Counted from the stretch's first letter, positions 28,294 to 37,684 are shown. The stretch is 64,000 bases of DNA from Mycobacterium sp. E796 (GCF_001672815.1 NZ_LZKK01000260.1:17857-81856); one strand, 5' to 3'. Translations and numbers: made by a program. The notes: generated from the sequence alone by a model not told the origin.

Positions 28294-29216
28294 GGAGTCC
28301 CTCCCGGCTTGCCGAAGCGCTCGCGACGCCCCAAGCGGCGCAACCGAATCCAATCAGACAGGCCCTTGGGGTCGCGGCGGGTCACCAGGAAGAACCAGCC
28401 GAACCGGACCCACTCCTGGAACAGCAGCTTGCGCAGGCCCGGCTGCGCCATCAGGTAGCCGCGGTTGCGGTAGGTGAAGAACCGCTTGGTGGCGTCGTCG
28501 GGATACTGCGTGTGCATCCGGCCGCCCAGGATCGGCTTGAACTCATCCGATCCGCACGGATGCAGATAGACCGCGTCCAGGCAGGTGCCGAACGGCAGGC
28601 CGGAGCGAACCAGCCGGCGGTGCATCTCCACCTCGTCGCCGCGCACGAACAGCCGCAGGTCCGGCACGCCGATCGACTCCAGCGTCGACGCCTTGAACAG
28701 CGCCCCGTTGAACAACGACGCGATCCCGCGCAGCAGATCCTGCCCGGCCTCGGTGCGCAATTCGCTTGTCCGCCTGCGCCATACCAGGCCGCGGCGCAGC
28801 GGGAACGCCAGCCGCTCCGGATCGTCCATGTTGCACACCATCGGCGACACCTCGGCCAGGCCGTACTTCTCGGCGCAGGCCAGCAGCGTCGCCAGCACGT
28901 TCGAGTCCTGGGGCCGCCCGTCGTCGTCGGCGAGCCACACCCAGTCGGCGCCCTGCGCCAGCGCGTGCAGCATGCCCAGCGCGAAACCGCCCGCGCCGCC
29001 GAGGTTTCGGCGCGAGCCCAGGTAGGTCGTCGAAATGGGTTGGCCGGCAACCAGATCCCGGACATGGCCGGACCCGGCGCCTTCGCCGGAAAAATCATTG
29101 TCGACCACGATCAGGTGATCCGGCAACCGCGTCTGGCTGCTGAGCGCGTCCAGCGATTTGGCGAGCTCGTCGGGGCGCCGGTGGGTGACCACGACGGCGA
29201 AGACGCTGTCGCTCAT
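28290..29216 (-). CDS. glfT1: Galactofuranosyltransferase GlfT1
   Basis: This 308-residue GT-A (GT2) enzyme adds the first galactofuranose units to the rhamnosyl-GlcNAc linker. It has FAVVVTHRRPDEL at the start, the nucleotide-sugar DDD motif at Asp97-Asp99 (WLADDDGR), and a C-terminal region with RFFTYRNRGYL. The ATG overlaps the rfbE stop as ATGA. A longer frame runs upstream inside rfbE and is not used. It sits between the two subunits of the galactan exporter, as in M. tuberculosis. Confidence 0.94.
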   Translation of the reverse strand: MSDSVFAVVVTHRRPDELAKSLDALSSQTRLPDHLIVVDNDFSGEGAGSGHVRDLVAGQPISTTYLGSRRNLGGAGGFALGMLHALAQGADWVWLADDDGRPQDSNVLATLLACAEKYGLAEVSPMVCNMDDPERLAFPLRRGLVWRRRTSELRTEAGQDLLRGIASLFNGALFKASTLESIGVPDLRLFVRGDEVEMHRRLVRSGLPFGTCLDAVYLHPCGSDEFKPILGGRMHTQYPDDATKRFFTYRNRGYLMAQPGLRKLLFQEWVRFGWFFLVTRRDPKGLSDWIRLRRLGRRERFGKPGGTP

Positions 29217-30022
29217 GGCTGTCCGGCAGTCTCGGCCAGCACCTCGCGCACATGCCGGGCCGCGTCCTCGCCCTCGTACGCGCGCACCACGTCCTCGATG
29301 CCACCCGACATGCGGATGACGCCGTGGTCGATCCACATCGCCGTCTTGCACAGCCGGGCCAAGAACTCATTGGAATGGCTTGCGAACACCAGGATTCCGG
29401 AGCGCTCCACCAGGCGCTGCAGCCGGGTCTGGGCCTTCTTCAGGAAGTCGGCGTCCACCGCACCGATGCCCTCGTCCAGTAGCAGGATCTCGGGGTCGAT
29501 GCTGGTGACCACGCCCATCGCCAGGCGGACCCGCATACCGGTGGAGTAGGTGCGCAGCGGCATCGACAGGTAGTCGCCGAGCTCGGTGAACTCGGCGATC
29601 TCGTCGACCTTGGACATCATCTGCTTTCGGGTCTGCCCGAGAAACAGGCCACGGATGATGATGTTCTCGTAGCCCGAGATCTCCGGGTCCATGCCCACCC
29701 CGAGGTCGAACACCGGCGCGACCCGGCCGGTGACCTTCGCCCAGCCGCGGGTGGGCTCGTAGATGCCCGAAAGTAGGCGCAGCAGAGTCGATTTCCCGGC
29801 CCCGTTGTGGCCGACGAGACCGACCCGGTCGCCGAGCTCGAGCTTCATCGTGATGTCGCGCAACGCCTCAACGACGACGACGTTGGAACTGTTGCGACCG
29901 ATCGTGCCACCCGCCTTGCCCAGGAACGCCTTCTTCAACGACCGCGATTTGGCGTCGAAGATGGGAAATTCCACCCACGCGTCGCGCGTCTCGATGTGCG
30001 GACCCGGCCCCGGCAGCGTCAT
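29213..30022 (-). CDS. rfbE: ABC transporter ATPase for galactan export (Wzt-like, Rv3781)
   Basis: The 269-residue ATPase has Walker A GHNGAGKST, the signature YSTGMRVRLA, Walker B ILLLDEG and the H-loop ASHS. It lacks the long C-terminal carbohydrate-binding domain of some O-antigen Wzt proteins. The ATG at 30022 is 5 bp after the pafE stop. It powers RfbD in galactan export, and glfT1 lies between the two genes. Confidence 0.94.
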   Translation of the reverse strand: MTLPGPGPHIETRDAWVEFPIFDAKSRSLKKAFLGKAGGTIGRNSSNVVVVEALRDITMKLELGDRVGLVGHNGAGKSTLLRLLSGIYEPTRGWAKVTGRVAPVFDLGVGMDPEISGYENIIIRGLFLGQTRKQMMSKVDEIAEFTELGDYLSMPLRTYSTGMRVRLAMGVVTSIDPEILLLDEGIGAVDADFLKKAQTRLQRLVERSGILVFASHSNEFLARLCKTAMWIDHGVIRMSGGIEDVVRAYEGEDAARHVREVLAETAGQP

Positions 30023-30027
30023 TGTGG

Positions 30028-30573
30028 TTACAGGTATTGGCCGGTGCCCGAACCCGGGCCGTGGCCCGACCTGATACCCGGCGGAAGCGCCCCCTGGCGC
30101 ATCTGCTCCAGCTGCGCGCGGGCGGCCATCTGCTGGGCGAACAGCGCGGTCTGGATGCCGTGGAACAGCCCTTCCAGCCACCCGACCAGCTGCGCCTGCG
30201 CGATGCGCAACTCGGCGTCCGACGGCGCGGCGTCCTCGTTGAACGGCAGGGTGAGCCGATCGAGCTCCTCACGCAGTTCCGGCGCCAGGCCGTCCTCGAG
30301 CTCGCGGATGCTGGTGGCGTGGATGTCGCGCAGCCGGTTTCGGCTGGCCTCGTCCAGCGGTGCGGCGCGCACCTCTTCCAGCAGCTGCTTGATCATCGTG
30401 CCGATCCGCATCACCTTGGCGGGCTGCTCGACGAGATCGGTAAGGGAGCGCTCGTCGGAGTCGGCGTCACTGTCGGCGTCGTGAAGCGCCATGATCCGGG
30501 GGTCGACGCCGCCGATCACCTCGATGCCGTCGGCGTCCGGGCCGTCGTTGCCGTTACTCAATCCGTTCACCAT
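30028..30573 (-). CDS. pafE: Bacterial proteasome activator PafE (Bpa)
   Basis: The 181-residue homologue of Rv3780 is an ATP-independent ring activator of the 20S proteasome. It has an acidic disordered N-terminus (about 1-45), a four-helix bundle (about 50-155: LVEQPAKVMRIGTMIKQLLE, then ELREELDRLTLPFNED, then AQLVGWLEGLFHGIQTALF), and the C-terminal GQYL motif that docks into the proteasome alpha ring. The ATG at 30573 abuts AGAGG; the next codon GTG is an equally possible start. It is 12 bp downstream of the Rv3779-like gene and 5 bp from rfbE. Confidence 0.95.
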   Translation of the reverse strand: MVNGLSNGNDGPDADGIEVIGGVDPRIMALHDADSDADSDERSLTDLVEQPAKVMRIGTMIKQLLEEVRAAPLDEASRNRLRDIHATSIRELEDGLAPELREELDRLTLPFNEDAAPSDAELRIAQAQLVGWLEGLFHGIQTALFAQQMAARAQLEQMRQGALPPGIRSGHGPGSGTGQYL

Positions 30574-30585
30574 CCTCTTGTGCGG

Positions 30586-32562
30586 CTATGGGGGCGGCGC
30601 GCTGTCCTCGCGGTCCGCGCGCCATTCGAAGATTCGAGCCCCGCCATTGTCGTAGATCATCGTCCACGACTTCGACTTATCCAGAGACACTAGTCCTTCG
30701 GGTGTGGCAAACCCTCTGACGTTGGGCGCGCTGGTCAAGATGTACCTGATATTGAGCGCTTTAATCGCCTCGACCACCTTGGGATCGGATTCACCCCTGC
30801 GTGCCGAGATCCAGAAGATGTAGCGGTAGTAGCCCGGACCCGTCTGCTGCGGGAAGTCGTAGTGGGTCCACAACGGGTGCAGGTCGGCCACCGCGTACAT
30901 CCACGCGGTGCCGTCGACGTTGGAGTTGCCGATCAGGGTGTTGCGGGCACCGGGCAGCTTGGCCAGATACGCCATCGCCATCAGGTCTCGCTGGTCGATG
31001 ATCACCGAGTCGTACTTGTCGCCGAACAACACCAGGTGCCGGTAGAGGTATTGCCGGCCGGCCACCAGGACGGCCGCCACCAGCAGGAACGCCGTCGCCG
31101 CGGTCCAGACGGGGGCGGGCAGCCGGGTGAACCGCTCGGTGAGCCGCTTCGCGAGGGCGACGAAGCCCACGACGATCGCGAACAACGCGATGCCCGCCAT
31201 CGGGGTCGCCAGCATCGTCACCACCGCCGAGAGCCGGCGCGGATCGTTGTAGAAGAACTGGCTGAACACCTCGATCGCCCGGCCGAGCGGATTGCGAAAG
31301 GGCGCCCCAGAGTAGATCGTCGCCACGGTCAGCACCAGCCAGACGGCGGGTGGCCACCAGATCCTCTTGTACAGCAGGATCGCCATGCCGATGAACGCCA
31401 AAAACACCAGGCTGTATTGGGTCGGGAAGTCGTTGAGGTGGCGGGTGTGCAGCAGCAGCGCATCGATCACCCCCTGCTTCACGCTCTTGAAGCTGGGGAA
31501 CGCGTGCCCGGCGATGATGTCGGCCTGCCGCAGCACACCGAGGAATTGCGGAGCCAGGATCGCGGCGGTGGGCACGGCCACGGCGGCCAGGGTCAGCGCG
31601 TCGGTGAGGCGGCCGCGCACCGGATGCCACAGCGCGTCCAGCAGCCACCAGGCGAGCAGGAAGAGGATGACGATGAACCCCCCGGTCAGGTGCACCGAGA
31701 GGACACCCACCAGCGCCAGCACGGCCGCCGGGATGCGGTCGCGGTGCCGCAGCGTCGAGGCGATCAGCACGAACGTCGGGATCGCGACGCCGTACGCGGC
31801 CAGGTTGGGCATCGCCGCGACGCCGAACTCGACGTAGGGCACCGACGTGAACGACGCCGACAGCGCGGCGGCGGTGGCGGACACGCTCGCGGCGCGCCAC
31901 TGGCTGCTGATGGGGCGCAGCAGGAACCAGGTGAGGGTGGCGGCGCTGGAGGGAAACAGCCAGACCGACGCGGCCAACGAATTCAGGGTGTAGCCGGTGG
32001 TGGGCGCCGCGCCGGTGAGCTGACAGTAGACGGCGGTCAGCGCGTGGAACACCGATGGGTAGTAGAGCGGTTGATGGGTCTCGACGTTGCGGAGTTCGCC
32101 CATGTGGGTCGAGGACGCCTGACCGGTGTCGAGCATGAAGCGCACCTCGTTGGCGTGCCAGACGGCGTCCCAGGTGCTCGGGATGGACTGCCAGTGCGTG
32201 AGGCCGCGATAGCCGGCCCACATGATCAGCGCCGCGCCCAACAGCACACCGGCGGCCACCGTCACCGCGGGCCAGCGGCTGACCCCGCGAGCCTCGGCCT
32301 CGGGATCGCGATAACGGGCGAGCGCCAACTGCAAACCCGTCGCCACCACGCACACCACCGCCAGCGCGGCGAGCGCAGTCCATCCGTTCCACGGGACGCC
32401 GAGCGCACCGAGCGGGATAATTGCCAGCGCCACAACGCCGTACGTCAGCGCAGGACCCACCGCGATGGCCACCGGCCACGTCAGCTGTGTGATGCGCGCG
32501 ACTATCACACCCGGCGCGATCAGCAAGAACAGTGCGATCAGCGTTCCGGTCCACAGGCCCAC
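30586..32562 (-). CDS. Large polytopic membrane protein, GT-C-like (Rv3779 homologue)
   Basis: This 658-residue protein has about 11-13 transmembrane helices and a C-terminal periplasmic part from about 540, with a Wzy/GT-C-like layout. The M. tuberculosis homologue Rv3779 has been reported to take part in polyprenyl-phosphomannose synthesis, feeding lipomannan and mannoside pathways; that is recalled, not shown here. GTG at 32562 (VGLWTGTLIALFLLIAPG) begins with a helix as in the homologue and avoids a 28-residue extension. No ribosome site precedes it, so a leaderless start is likely. It opens the operon pafE-rfbE-glfT1-rfbD. Confidence 0.9.
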   Translation of the reverse strand: MGLWTGTLIALFLLIAPGVIVARITQLTWPVAIAVGPALTYGVVALAIIPLGALGVPWNGWTALAALAVVCVVATGLQLALARYRDPEAEARGVSRWPAVTVAAGVLLGAALIMWAGYRGLTHWQSIPSTWDAVWHANEVRFMLDTGQASSTHMGELRNVETHQPLYYPSVFHALTAVYCQLTGAAPTTGYTLNSLAASVWLFPSSAATLTWFLLRPISSQWRAASVSATAAALSASFTSVPYVEFGVAAMPNLAAYGVAIPTFVLIASTLRHRDRIPAAVLALVGVLSVHLTGGFIVILFLLAWWLLDALWHPVRGRLTDALTLAAVAVPTAAILAPQFLGVLRQADIIAGHAFPSFKSVKQGVIDALLLHTRHLNDFPTQYSLVFLAFIGMAILLYKRIWWPPAVWLVLTVATIYSGAPFRNPLGRAIEVFSQFFYNDPRRLSAVVTMLATPMAGIALFAIVVGFVALAKRLTERFTRLPAPVWTAATAFLLVAAVLVAGRQYLYRHLVLFGDKYDSVIIDQRDLMAMAYLAKLPGARNTLIGNSNVDGTAWMYAVADLHPLWTHYDFPQQTGPGYYRYIFWISARRGESDPKVVEAIKALNIRYILTSAPNVRGFATPEGLVSLDKSKSWTMIYDNGGARIFEWRADREDSAPPP

Positions 32563-32684
32563 TGGACTAGTATGGCTGCCCGGGTGACTCGGCTCGCCAA
32601 GCCACCATCCGGCTTGGATCGCCGAGGGGGCACCCGCTACCGTCACAATTTTCGCGAAATTGCGGAAGCCTTAAGGTGGCTGTC

Positions 32685-33881
32685 ATGGCTTACGACGTCG
32701 CCCGGGTGCGCGGACTGCATCCGTCGTTGGGTGACGGGTGGGTGCACTTCGACGCGCCGGTCGGCATGCTCATCCCGGACTCCGTGGCGACGACGGTGTC
32801 GACGGCCTTCCGCCGGTCCGCCGCCACCATGGTCGGGGCGCACCCGTCGGCGCGGCGCAGCGCCGCCGTGCTGGAGGCCGCGCGCGCTGCCGTCGCCGAC
32901 CTGTTCAACGCGGACCCGGCGGGCGTCGTGCTCGGCGCCGATCGCGCCATCCTGCTGTCGTCGTTGGCCGAGGCGTCGTCGTCACGGGCCGGCCTGGGCT
33001 ACGAGGTGATCGTCAGCCGACTCGACGACGAGGCCAACATCGCGCCCTGGCTGCGCGCGGCACACCGCTACGGCGCCAAGGTGAAATGGGCCGAGATCGA
33101 CATCGAGACCGGTGAGCTGCCGACCTGGCAGTGGGAGAGCCTGATCGGGAAGTCGACGCGGCTGGTCGCCGTCGCGTCGGCGTCGGCGACGCTGGGCACG
33201 GTCACCGATCTGCGGGCGATGACCAAGCTGGTGCACGAAGTGGGCGGGCTGGTTGTCGTCGACCATTCCGCCGCGGCGCCGTACCGACTGCTCGACGTCA
33301 AGGAGACCGACGCCGACGTCGTCGCAGTCAACGCCCTGGCGTGGGGCGGTCCCCCGATCGGTGCGATGGTCCTTCGCGATCCGGCGCTGATCAACTCGTT
33401 CAGCGCCGTCTCGTCCGATCCCCAGGCCGTCGGCCCGGCGCGCCTCGAGGTCGGCGCGCATCAATTCGGCCTGCTGGCCGGGTTGGTCGCCAGCATCGAG
33501 TACCTCGCGTCGCTCGACGAGTCGGCCCGCGGCAGCCGGCGCGAACGCCTGTCGGTTTCGACGCAGTCGGCCGCCGCGTATCTGAACCGGGTCTTCGACT
33601 ACCTCATGGTGTCCTTGCGGTCGCTGCCGCTGGTGATGGTGATCGGCCGCCCCGAGGCGCAGATCCCGGTGGTCAGCTTCGCGGTGCAGGACGTCCCCGC
33701 CGAGCGGGTGGTGCAACGCTTGGCGGACAACGGGATTCTCGCCGTCACCAACGAGAGCTCCCGCGCGCTGGATGTGCTGGGCGTCAACGACGTGGGTGGC
33801 GCCGTCACCGTCGGCCTGGCGCATTACTCGACGACGGCCGAGGTCGACCAGCTGGTGCGGGCGCTCGCGTCGCTGGGCTGA
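32685..33881 (+). CDS. Class V aminotransferase-fold protein lacking the PLP lysine (Rv3778c homologue)
   Basis: The 398-residue protein follows the cysteine-desulfurase-like (CsdA/SufS) fold throughout: [14 protein letters not shown] at the start, [23 protein letters not shown] with the usual cofactor Asp, and C-terminal [11 protein letters not shown]. Where the family has the Schiff-base lysine (His-Lys-x-x-Gly-P), this protein reads [13 protein letters not shown], so no Lys is present. It cannot be a normal PLP transaminase or desulfurase. The same sequence is recalled for Rv3778c, so it is a conserved feature. ATG at 32685 has AAGG 8 nt upstream and gives the homologue's length. Divergent from the Rv3779-like gene. 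Confidence 0.9.
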   Translation: MAYDVARVRGLHPSLGDGWVHFDAPVGMLIPDSVATTVSTAFRRSAATMVGAHPSARRSAAVLEAARAAVADLFNADPAGVVLGADRAILLSSLAEASSSRAGLGYEVIVSRLDDEANIAPWLRAAHRYGAKVKWAEIDIETGELPTWQWESLIGKSTRLVAVASASATLGTVTDLRAMTKLVHEVGGLVVVDHSAAAPYRLLDVKETDADVVAVNALAWGGPPIGAMVLRDPALINSFSAVSSDPQAVGPARLEVGAHQFGLLAGLVASIEYLASLDESARGSRRERLSVSTQSAAAYLNRVFDYLMVSLRSLPLVMVIGRPEAQIPVVSFAVQDVPAERVVQRLADNGILAVTNESSRALDVLGVNDVGGAVTVGLAHYSTTAEVDQLVRALASLG

Positions 33882-33908
33882 CTCATTTAGGCCGCGAGCC
33901 GAACCACA

Positions 33909-33936
33909 CTGCGAAAATCCGGGCCAGAATTCGCAG
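33909..33936. terminator. Hairpin between convergent genes
   Basis: A 7-bp perfect stem, ctgcgaa (33909-33915) with ttcgcag (33930-33936), and a 14-nt loop lies in the 78-bp gap between the Rv3778c-like gene and the quinone oxidoreductase gene, which converge. It may end both messages. No U-tract follows. Confidence 0.4.
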
Positions 33937-33959
33937 CCAGGTTGGGTTCGCGAACAGGC

Positions 33960-34928
33960 CTAGACGGTCAGCACGATCTTTCCGGTGATCTTGCCCGCCA
34001 CCAGCTGCTGGTGCGCCTCGGCGGCCTGCTGGATGGGCATGCGCGCGCCGATGATCGGCCGGACCCTGCCCTCGGCGATCATCGGCCACACCGAGGCCGT
34101 CACGGCCTGCACGATCTCGGTCTTGCTGTTCGGGCCGGTCACCGGCCGGGCCCGCAGCGTGGTGCCGATCACCCGCGCCCGCTTGGCCAGCAGCTTGCCG
34201 ATGTTGAGCTCGCCCTTGATCCCGCCCTGCATGCCGATGATGACCAGCTGGCCGTCGGTGGCCAGCGCGTCGATATTGCGGTCCAGGTACGCGGCGCCCA
34301 TGATGTCGAAAATCACGTCAGCACCGCCGTTTTCCTGCAGCCGCGCGACGAAGTCCTCGTCGCGATAGTTGATGGTGATCTCGGCGCCCAGCTGCCGGCA
34401 GAACTCCAGCTTCTCCGCCGACCCGGCCGTGATGGCCACCCGCGCCCCCAGCGCCCGCGCGACCTGGATCGCGTGGCTGCCGATACCGCTGGCTCCGCCG
34501 TGCATCAGCAGCAGCTGCCCCTTGCCCAGGTGGGCGACCATCACCAGGTTCGACCACACCGTGCACGCGACCTCCGGCAACCCCGCGGCGTCGACCAGGT
34601 CCACCCCGTCGGGGAGCGGCATCACCTGCCCGGCGGGGACGGCGACGTATTCGGCGTAGCCGCCGCCCGCGAGCAGCGCGCAAACCTGTTGTCCGACGGG
34701 CCATTCCGTCACACCCGAGCCGGCGTCGGCGACGACGCCGGACACCTCCATGCCGATGATCTCGCTGGCCCCCGGCGGAGGCGGATACTTGCCGGCGGCC
34801 TGCAGCACGTCGGCGCGGTTGACGCCGGCCGCGGCGACCTTGATCAGCACCTCGCCCGGGCCGGCGGTGACATCGGGCACCTCTTGCCAGGACAGTTGGT
34901 CGGGGGATTCGGCGACAATCGCGCGCAT
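33960..34928 (-). CDS. Zinc-independent quinone oxidoreductase (PIG3/QOR type, Rv3777 homologue)
   Basis: This 322-residue medium-chain reductase has the GroES-like N-terminal domain (GVNRADVLQAAGKYPPPPGAS) and a Rossmann domain with GGASGIGSHAIQVARALGARV at about 140-160. The catalytic and structural zinc cysteine cluster of alcohol dehydrogenases is missing, which fits the NADPH:quinone reductase branch. ATG at 34928. It is likely monocistronic, divergent from tRNA-Ser(UGA). The natural quinone or enone substrate is unknown. Confidence 0.9.
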   Translation of the reverse strand: MRAIVAESPDQLSWQEVPDVTAGPGEVLIKVAAAGVNRADVLQAAGKYPPPPGASEIIGMEVSGVVADAGSGVTEWPVGQQVCALLAGGGYAEYVAVPAGQVMPLPDGVDLVDAAGLPEVACTVWSNLVMVAHLGKGQLLLMHGGASGIGSHAIQVARALGARVAITAGSAEKLEFCRQLGAEITINYRDEDFVARLQENGGADVIFDIMGAAYLDRNIDALATDGQLVIIGMQGGIKGELNIGKLLAKRARVIGTTLRARPVTGPNSKTEIVQAVTASVWPMIAEGRVRPIIGARMPIQQAAEAHQQLVAGKITGKIVLTV

Positions 34929-34965
34929 GGAGGCGACGTTACTAGTCCCCGTTACCCTTATGGGC

Positions 34966-35052
34966 GGTGGCGTGGCAGAGCGGCCTAATGCACTCGCCTT
35001 GAAAGCGAGAGACGGCTAAAACCGTCCGGGGGTTCAAATCCCTCCGCCACCG
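34966..35052 (+). tRNA. tRNA-Ser, anticodon UGA
   Basis: The acceptor stem GGTGGCG (34966-34972) pairs with CGCCACC (35045-35051). The anticodon stem CTCGC/GCGAG holds the loop CTTGAAA with anticodon TGA at 35000-35002. A long variable arm (gacggctaaaaccgtc) marks a class II tRNA, and the T arm carries GGTTCAAATC. CCA is not encoded (GCC follows). Confidence 0.97.
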
Positions 35053-35056
35053 CCGG

Positions 35057-36163
35057 TCAGTGCAGGGTCGGCGCGTAGCGCAGCACGGCGCCGACGCCGT
35101 CGGCCGGGGTGATCCGTTCGTCGGTGCGCACCAGCGACGCCCCGACCGAAACCGCGAACATGGGCAGCGCCTCGTCGGCGCGCAACGTTTTGTCGGGTGC
35201 GGCGCCCTGTTCGGACAGCACGTTCTCGTCGGGGGCGACCGTCGTCAGGCCTTCGTCGGCGACCACGGTGGCGTCCCCGATTTCGCCGATGATCAGAGTC
35301 TCGACCGCGCCCTGGCGCAGCGCGGAGCACACCGGGCCCAATCCCTCGGCGGCCAGGCCGGATTCGCGGCCGATCTCGGCGTTGAAGCGCTGCGCGGCGG
35401 CGTCGATCGTGCGCAACTGGCGGTTGACGAATTCGTCCTCGATGGCCTGCTCGATCTCGCCGAAGTCGTGACCGCTGTGCCGCGCCCCGACCTCGAGCGG
35501 GACCGCCCGGTCGCGCAACCGTTCCGGCAACGCAGCGAGCAGGTCCGAGCGCGACCGCACCTCGCCGACGACGAAGATCACGTCGATGCCCTTGTCGTCG
35601 ACGAGTTCGGCGACGCGGTCGGCGACCGCGCGCATGTTCTTGCGGGCGGCCTCTTCGGTGCGCAACTGCGGGTCGCCGTAACCCGCGGTCTCGGCGCCGG
35701 CGGCCTTGTGCACGGGGTGGCCACCGCCGTCGACGGTTTCCGAATGCAGCGTGCCGCCGAGCTGGGTGGTGATGTCGGCACCGCTGTGGTCGACGACCAC
35801 CAGCACGTAGTCGGGGTGATCGAAGCTCTGCTCGAGAATCGGTACCAGATAAGGCAATTCGGACACACGGACGACGGTCGTCGCAGTGGGCCGCGCCAGA
35901 TGCTCGTTGATCACCACGCCGTCGGCGCTGGCGACCACCGCGCGCCCGCTACGGCCGATCGGCGGCCGCAGGTCCATGACGGCGGTTTCGATCTCGTCGA
36001 TCACCGGTTGGGCGGCGCCCTTCTGCTCGAGCTCCTCGCGCGCCGCCCGCCACTTGAGCTCGAGCTGGGCCTCGGCGTCGTGGGTGTCGTGCGAGTCCTC
36101 GAAGTAGACCGAGGCGAACGGCCCCGGTGCGTCCAGCAGCTTGCGGAAGCGTTCAGATTGCAT
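35057..36163 (-). CDS. eRF1-like (baeRF/Vms1-type) protein, Rv2629 paralogue
   Basis: This 368-residue protein matches, segment by segment, the mycobacterial Rv2629 family (as recalled): GPFASVYFEDSHDTHDAE at the start, ARPTATTVVRVSELPYLVP, DYVLVVVDHSGADI, VHKAAGAETAGYGD, FVVGEVRSRSDLL, EIGRESGLAAEGL and the C-terminal ADGVGAVLRYA. The family belongs to bacterial eRF1 domain proteins related to Vms1-type peptidyl-tRNA release factors, which suggests a ribosome-rescue role. The key Gln/GGQ-like loop could not be fixed by eye. ATG at 36163 is chosen by homology. The stop is 5 bp from the tRNA-Ser 3' end on the opposite strand. Confidence 0.85.
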   Translation of the reverse strand: MQSERFRKLLDAPGPFASVYFEDSHDTHDAEAQLELKWRAAREELEQKGAAQPVIDEIETAVMDLRPPIGRSGRAVVASADGVVINEHLARPTATTVVRVSELPYLVPILEQSFDHPDYVLVVVDHSGADITTQLGGTLHSETVDGGGHPVHKAAGAETAGYGDPQLRTEEAARKNMRAVADRVAELVDDKGIDVIFVVGEVRSRSDLLAALPERLRDRAVPLEVGARHSGHDFGEIEQAIEDEFVNRQLRTIDAAAQRFNAEIGRESGLAAEGLGPVCSALRQGAVETLIIGEIGDATVVADEGLTTVAPDENVLSEQGAAPDKTLRADEALPMFAVSVGASLVRTDERITPADGVGAVLRYAPTLH

Positions 36164-36198
36164 GCGTAGTTGGTTGCCCCGCCCGTCGGCAGGCAAAA

Positions 36199-36390
36199 CT
36201 AGTAGCTTCGATCACCCTCGCTGTCGTCGAAGAAGTGCCATTCGCCGTCGCGCTCGACCTCCATGCGCCAGCCGAGTTCGTTGCCCTCGACCTTGTTGTC
36301 GGCGAACCACGCGTGCGCCTTGTCGGCGCTTTCGATGTCCTCGGTCGCGACGACGTCGCCCTTCGGGTTGAGCACTCGATATGTAGCCAT
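36199..36390 (-). CDS. Small conserved-looking hypothetical protein
   Basis: This 63-residue acidic protein, MATYRVLNPKGDVVATEDIE with a C-terminal WHFFDDSEGDRSY, looks like a small alpha/beta domain. No family is recognised. The ATG at 36390 is chosen over an upstream in-frame start that would add six residues. It lies 35 bp upstream of the eRF1-like gene and 30 bp downstream of lipE on the same strand, so the three may be one transcript. Confidence 0.65.
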   Translation of the reverse strand: MATYRVLNPKGDVVATEDIESADKAHAWFADNKVEGNELGWRMEVERDGEWHFFDDSEGDRSY

Positions 36391-36420
36391 GCGTGGCAGT
36401 GTTTCCACCGCCGCGCGGCC

Positions 36421-37659
36421 TCAACCGGTGCGAATCTCCGCGGCGATGGTGTCCATCAGTGCGGTATATCGGCGGGCTTCCGGGTCGCGGCCGGGCTTGC
36501 CGCTGCTGATCACGCCGGCGGCCATGTCGCGCTCCGGGTCGGCCCAGACGGCGATGTTCGTCAGACCGAGGTGACCGAACGCCGCCGTCGCGCCGCGGCC
36601 GAACGGTCCGAACCGCTTGGTTCCCAGGATGAAGCCGGTGCCCCAGCGGGCCGGCATCAGGCCGATCGCGAAATCCGGTCGCAAGCGCCGGCATTCGGCC
36701 GCCGCGCCCCGCATCGTCTCCGGGCTCATCACCCGCACACCGTCGAGTTCGCCTCCGCGGCGCCAGATTTCGGCGAACCGGGACAGCTCGTCGGCGGTCG
36801 AAATGGTGTTGGACGACGGGACGATCGTGGTGAGGAACATCGGGCTGTTCGTGTACGGGATGATCTCGTGCACGGTTCCGCCGATCGCCTTGCGGAAGAT
36901 CTGGGCGATCACCGGCGGCAGGGTGCGGCCGGTGGGGTGACTGGGTGCGACCAGCGGGACGTCTTGCTTGGCGACGCCGAAGTTGGTCCACCGGAAACCC
37001 AGCGGGTCGAGGATCTCCGCGGCGAGGATTTCGCGAATCTCCTTGCCGGTGGCCGCGTAGATGATCTCGCGCATCAGCGGACCCCACGTCAGCGCGTGGT
37101 ACATGTGCACCAGCCCGGGGCGGTAGAGGGGCCGCAGCTCGCCGAGTTTCTGCTGCGCGTATTCGTGGTCGTCGGCGCGCTTGATGTCCGGCCTGGGCCC
37201 GGTGGGGAAGGGCAGGCCCGCGCTGTGGGTCATCACGTGCCGGATCGTGATGCGGTCCTTGCCGTGGCTGGTGAAGGTGGGCAGGTATTCGCAGACCCGG
37301 TCGTCCAGCGAGAAGACGCCCCGCTCGACGAGCATGTGCACGACGGTCGCGGTGATGCCCTTGGCCGCCGAGTACACGCAGAAGGGTGTGTCCGTGGTGA
37401 CGGGGACCTTCTCGGCGTCGGGTGGGTCGGTGGGCGCGTTGCCCCAGCCGTGGCCGATCGCGCGGTTGAGCACGACGCGCCCGTGCTGGCGGATGCACAC
37501 CTGGATCGCCGGATGCAGGCCGGCCTCATACCAGTGCCGCGCGGCCCGCCAGATCCGTTCGACCGCCGCGCTGTCGATCTCGGAGTGATCCTCTGCGCCG
37601 ATGGCCGTCACGGAGTCCAGGTCGGCCGGGACGCGGATTCTTCCGTCGGTGGTGGTCAC
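36421..37659 (-). CDS. lipE: Serine beta-lactamase-fold esterase LipE
   Basis: This 412-residue class C beta-lactamase-like esterase has the SxxK nucleophile motif in YSAAKG, a YxxN-like MYHALTWG region, and HLGLTNIAVW near the end in place of the KTG box. It matches Rv3775 (lipE, about 415 residues) in the same neighbourhood. The GTG at 37659 is supported by a TACTCT minus-10 at 37667-37672, 7 nt upstream, which would give a leaderless message. It would hydrolyse short esters; the natural substrate is unknown. It lies 25 bp after echA21. Confidence 0.88.
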   Translation of the reverse strand: MTTTDGRIRVPADLDSVTAIGAEDHSEIDSAAVERIWRAARHWYEAGLHPAIQVCIRQHGRVVLNRAIGHGWGNAPTDPPDAEKVPVTTDTPFCVYSAAKGITATVVHMLVERGVFSLDDRVCEYLPTFTSHGKDRITIRHVMTHSAGLPFPTGPRPDIKRADDHEYAQQKLGELRPLYRPGLVHMYHALTWGPLMREIIYAATGKEIREILAAEILDPLGFRWTNFGVAKQDVPLVAPSHPTGRTLPPVIAQIFRKAIGGTVHEIIPYTNSPMFLTTIVPSSNTISTADELSRFAEIWRRGGELDGVRVMSPETMRGAAAECRRLRPDFAIGLMPARWGTGFILGTKRFGPFGRGATAAFGHLGLTNIAVWADPERDMAAGVISSGKPGRDPEARRYTALMDTIAAEIRTG

Positions 37660-37684
37660 CCCAGCGAGAGTAGCCAAGGGCACG

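Noticed and set aside
30862..33009. 715-codon plus-strand frame over the Rv3779-like gene
   Set aside because: Antisense shadow of a membrane-protein gene, with no hydrophobic segments or motifs of its own.
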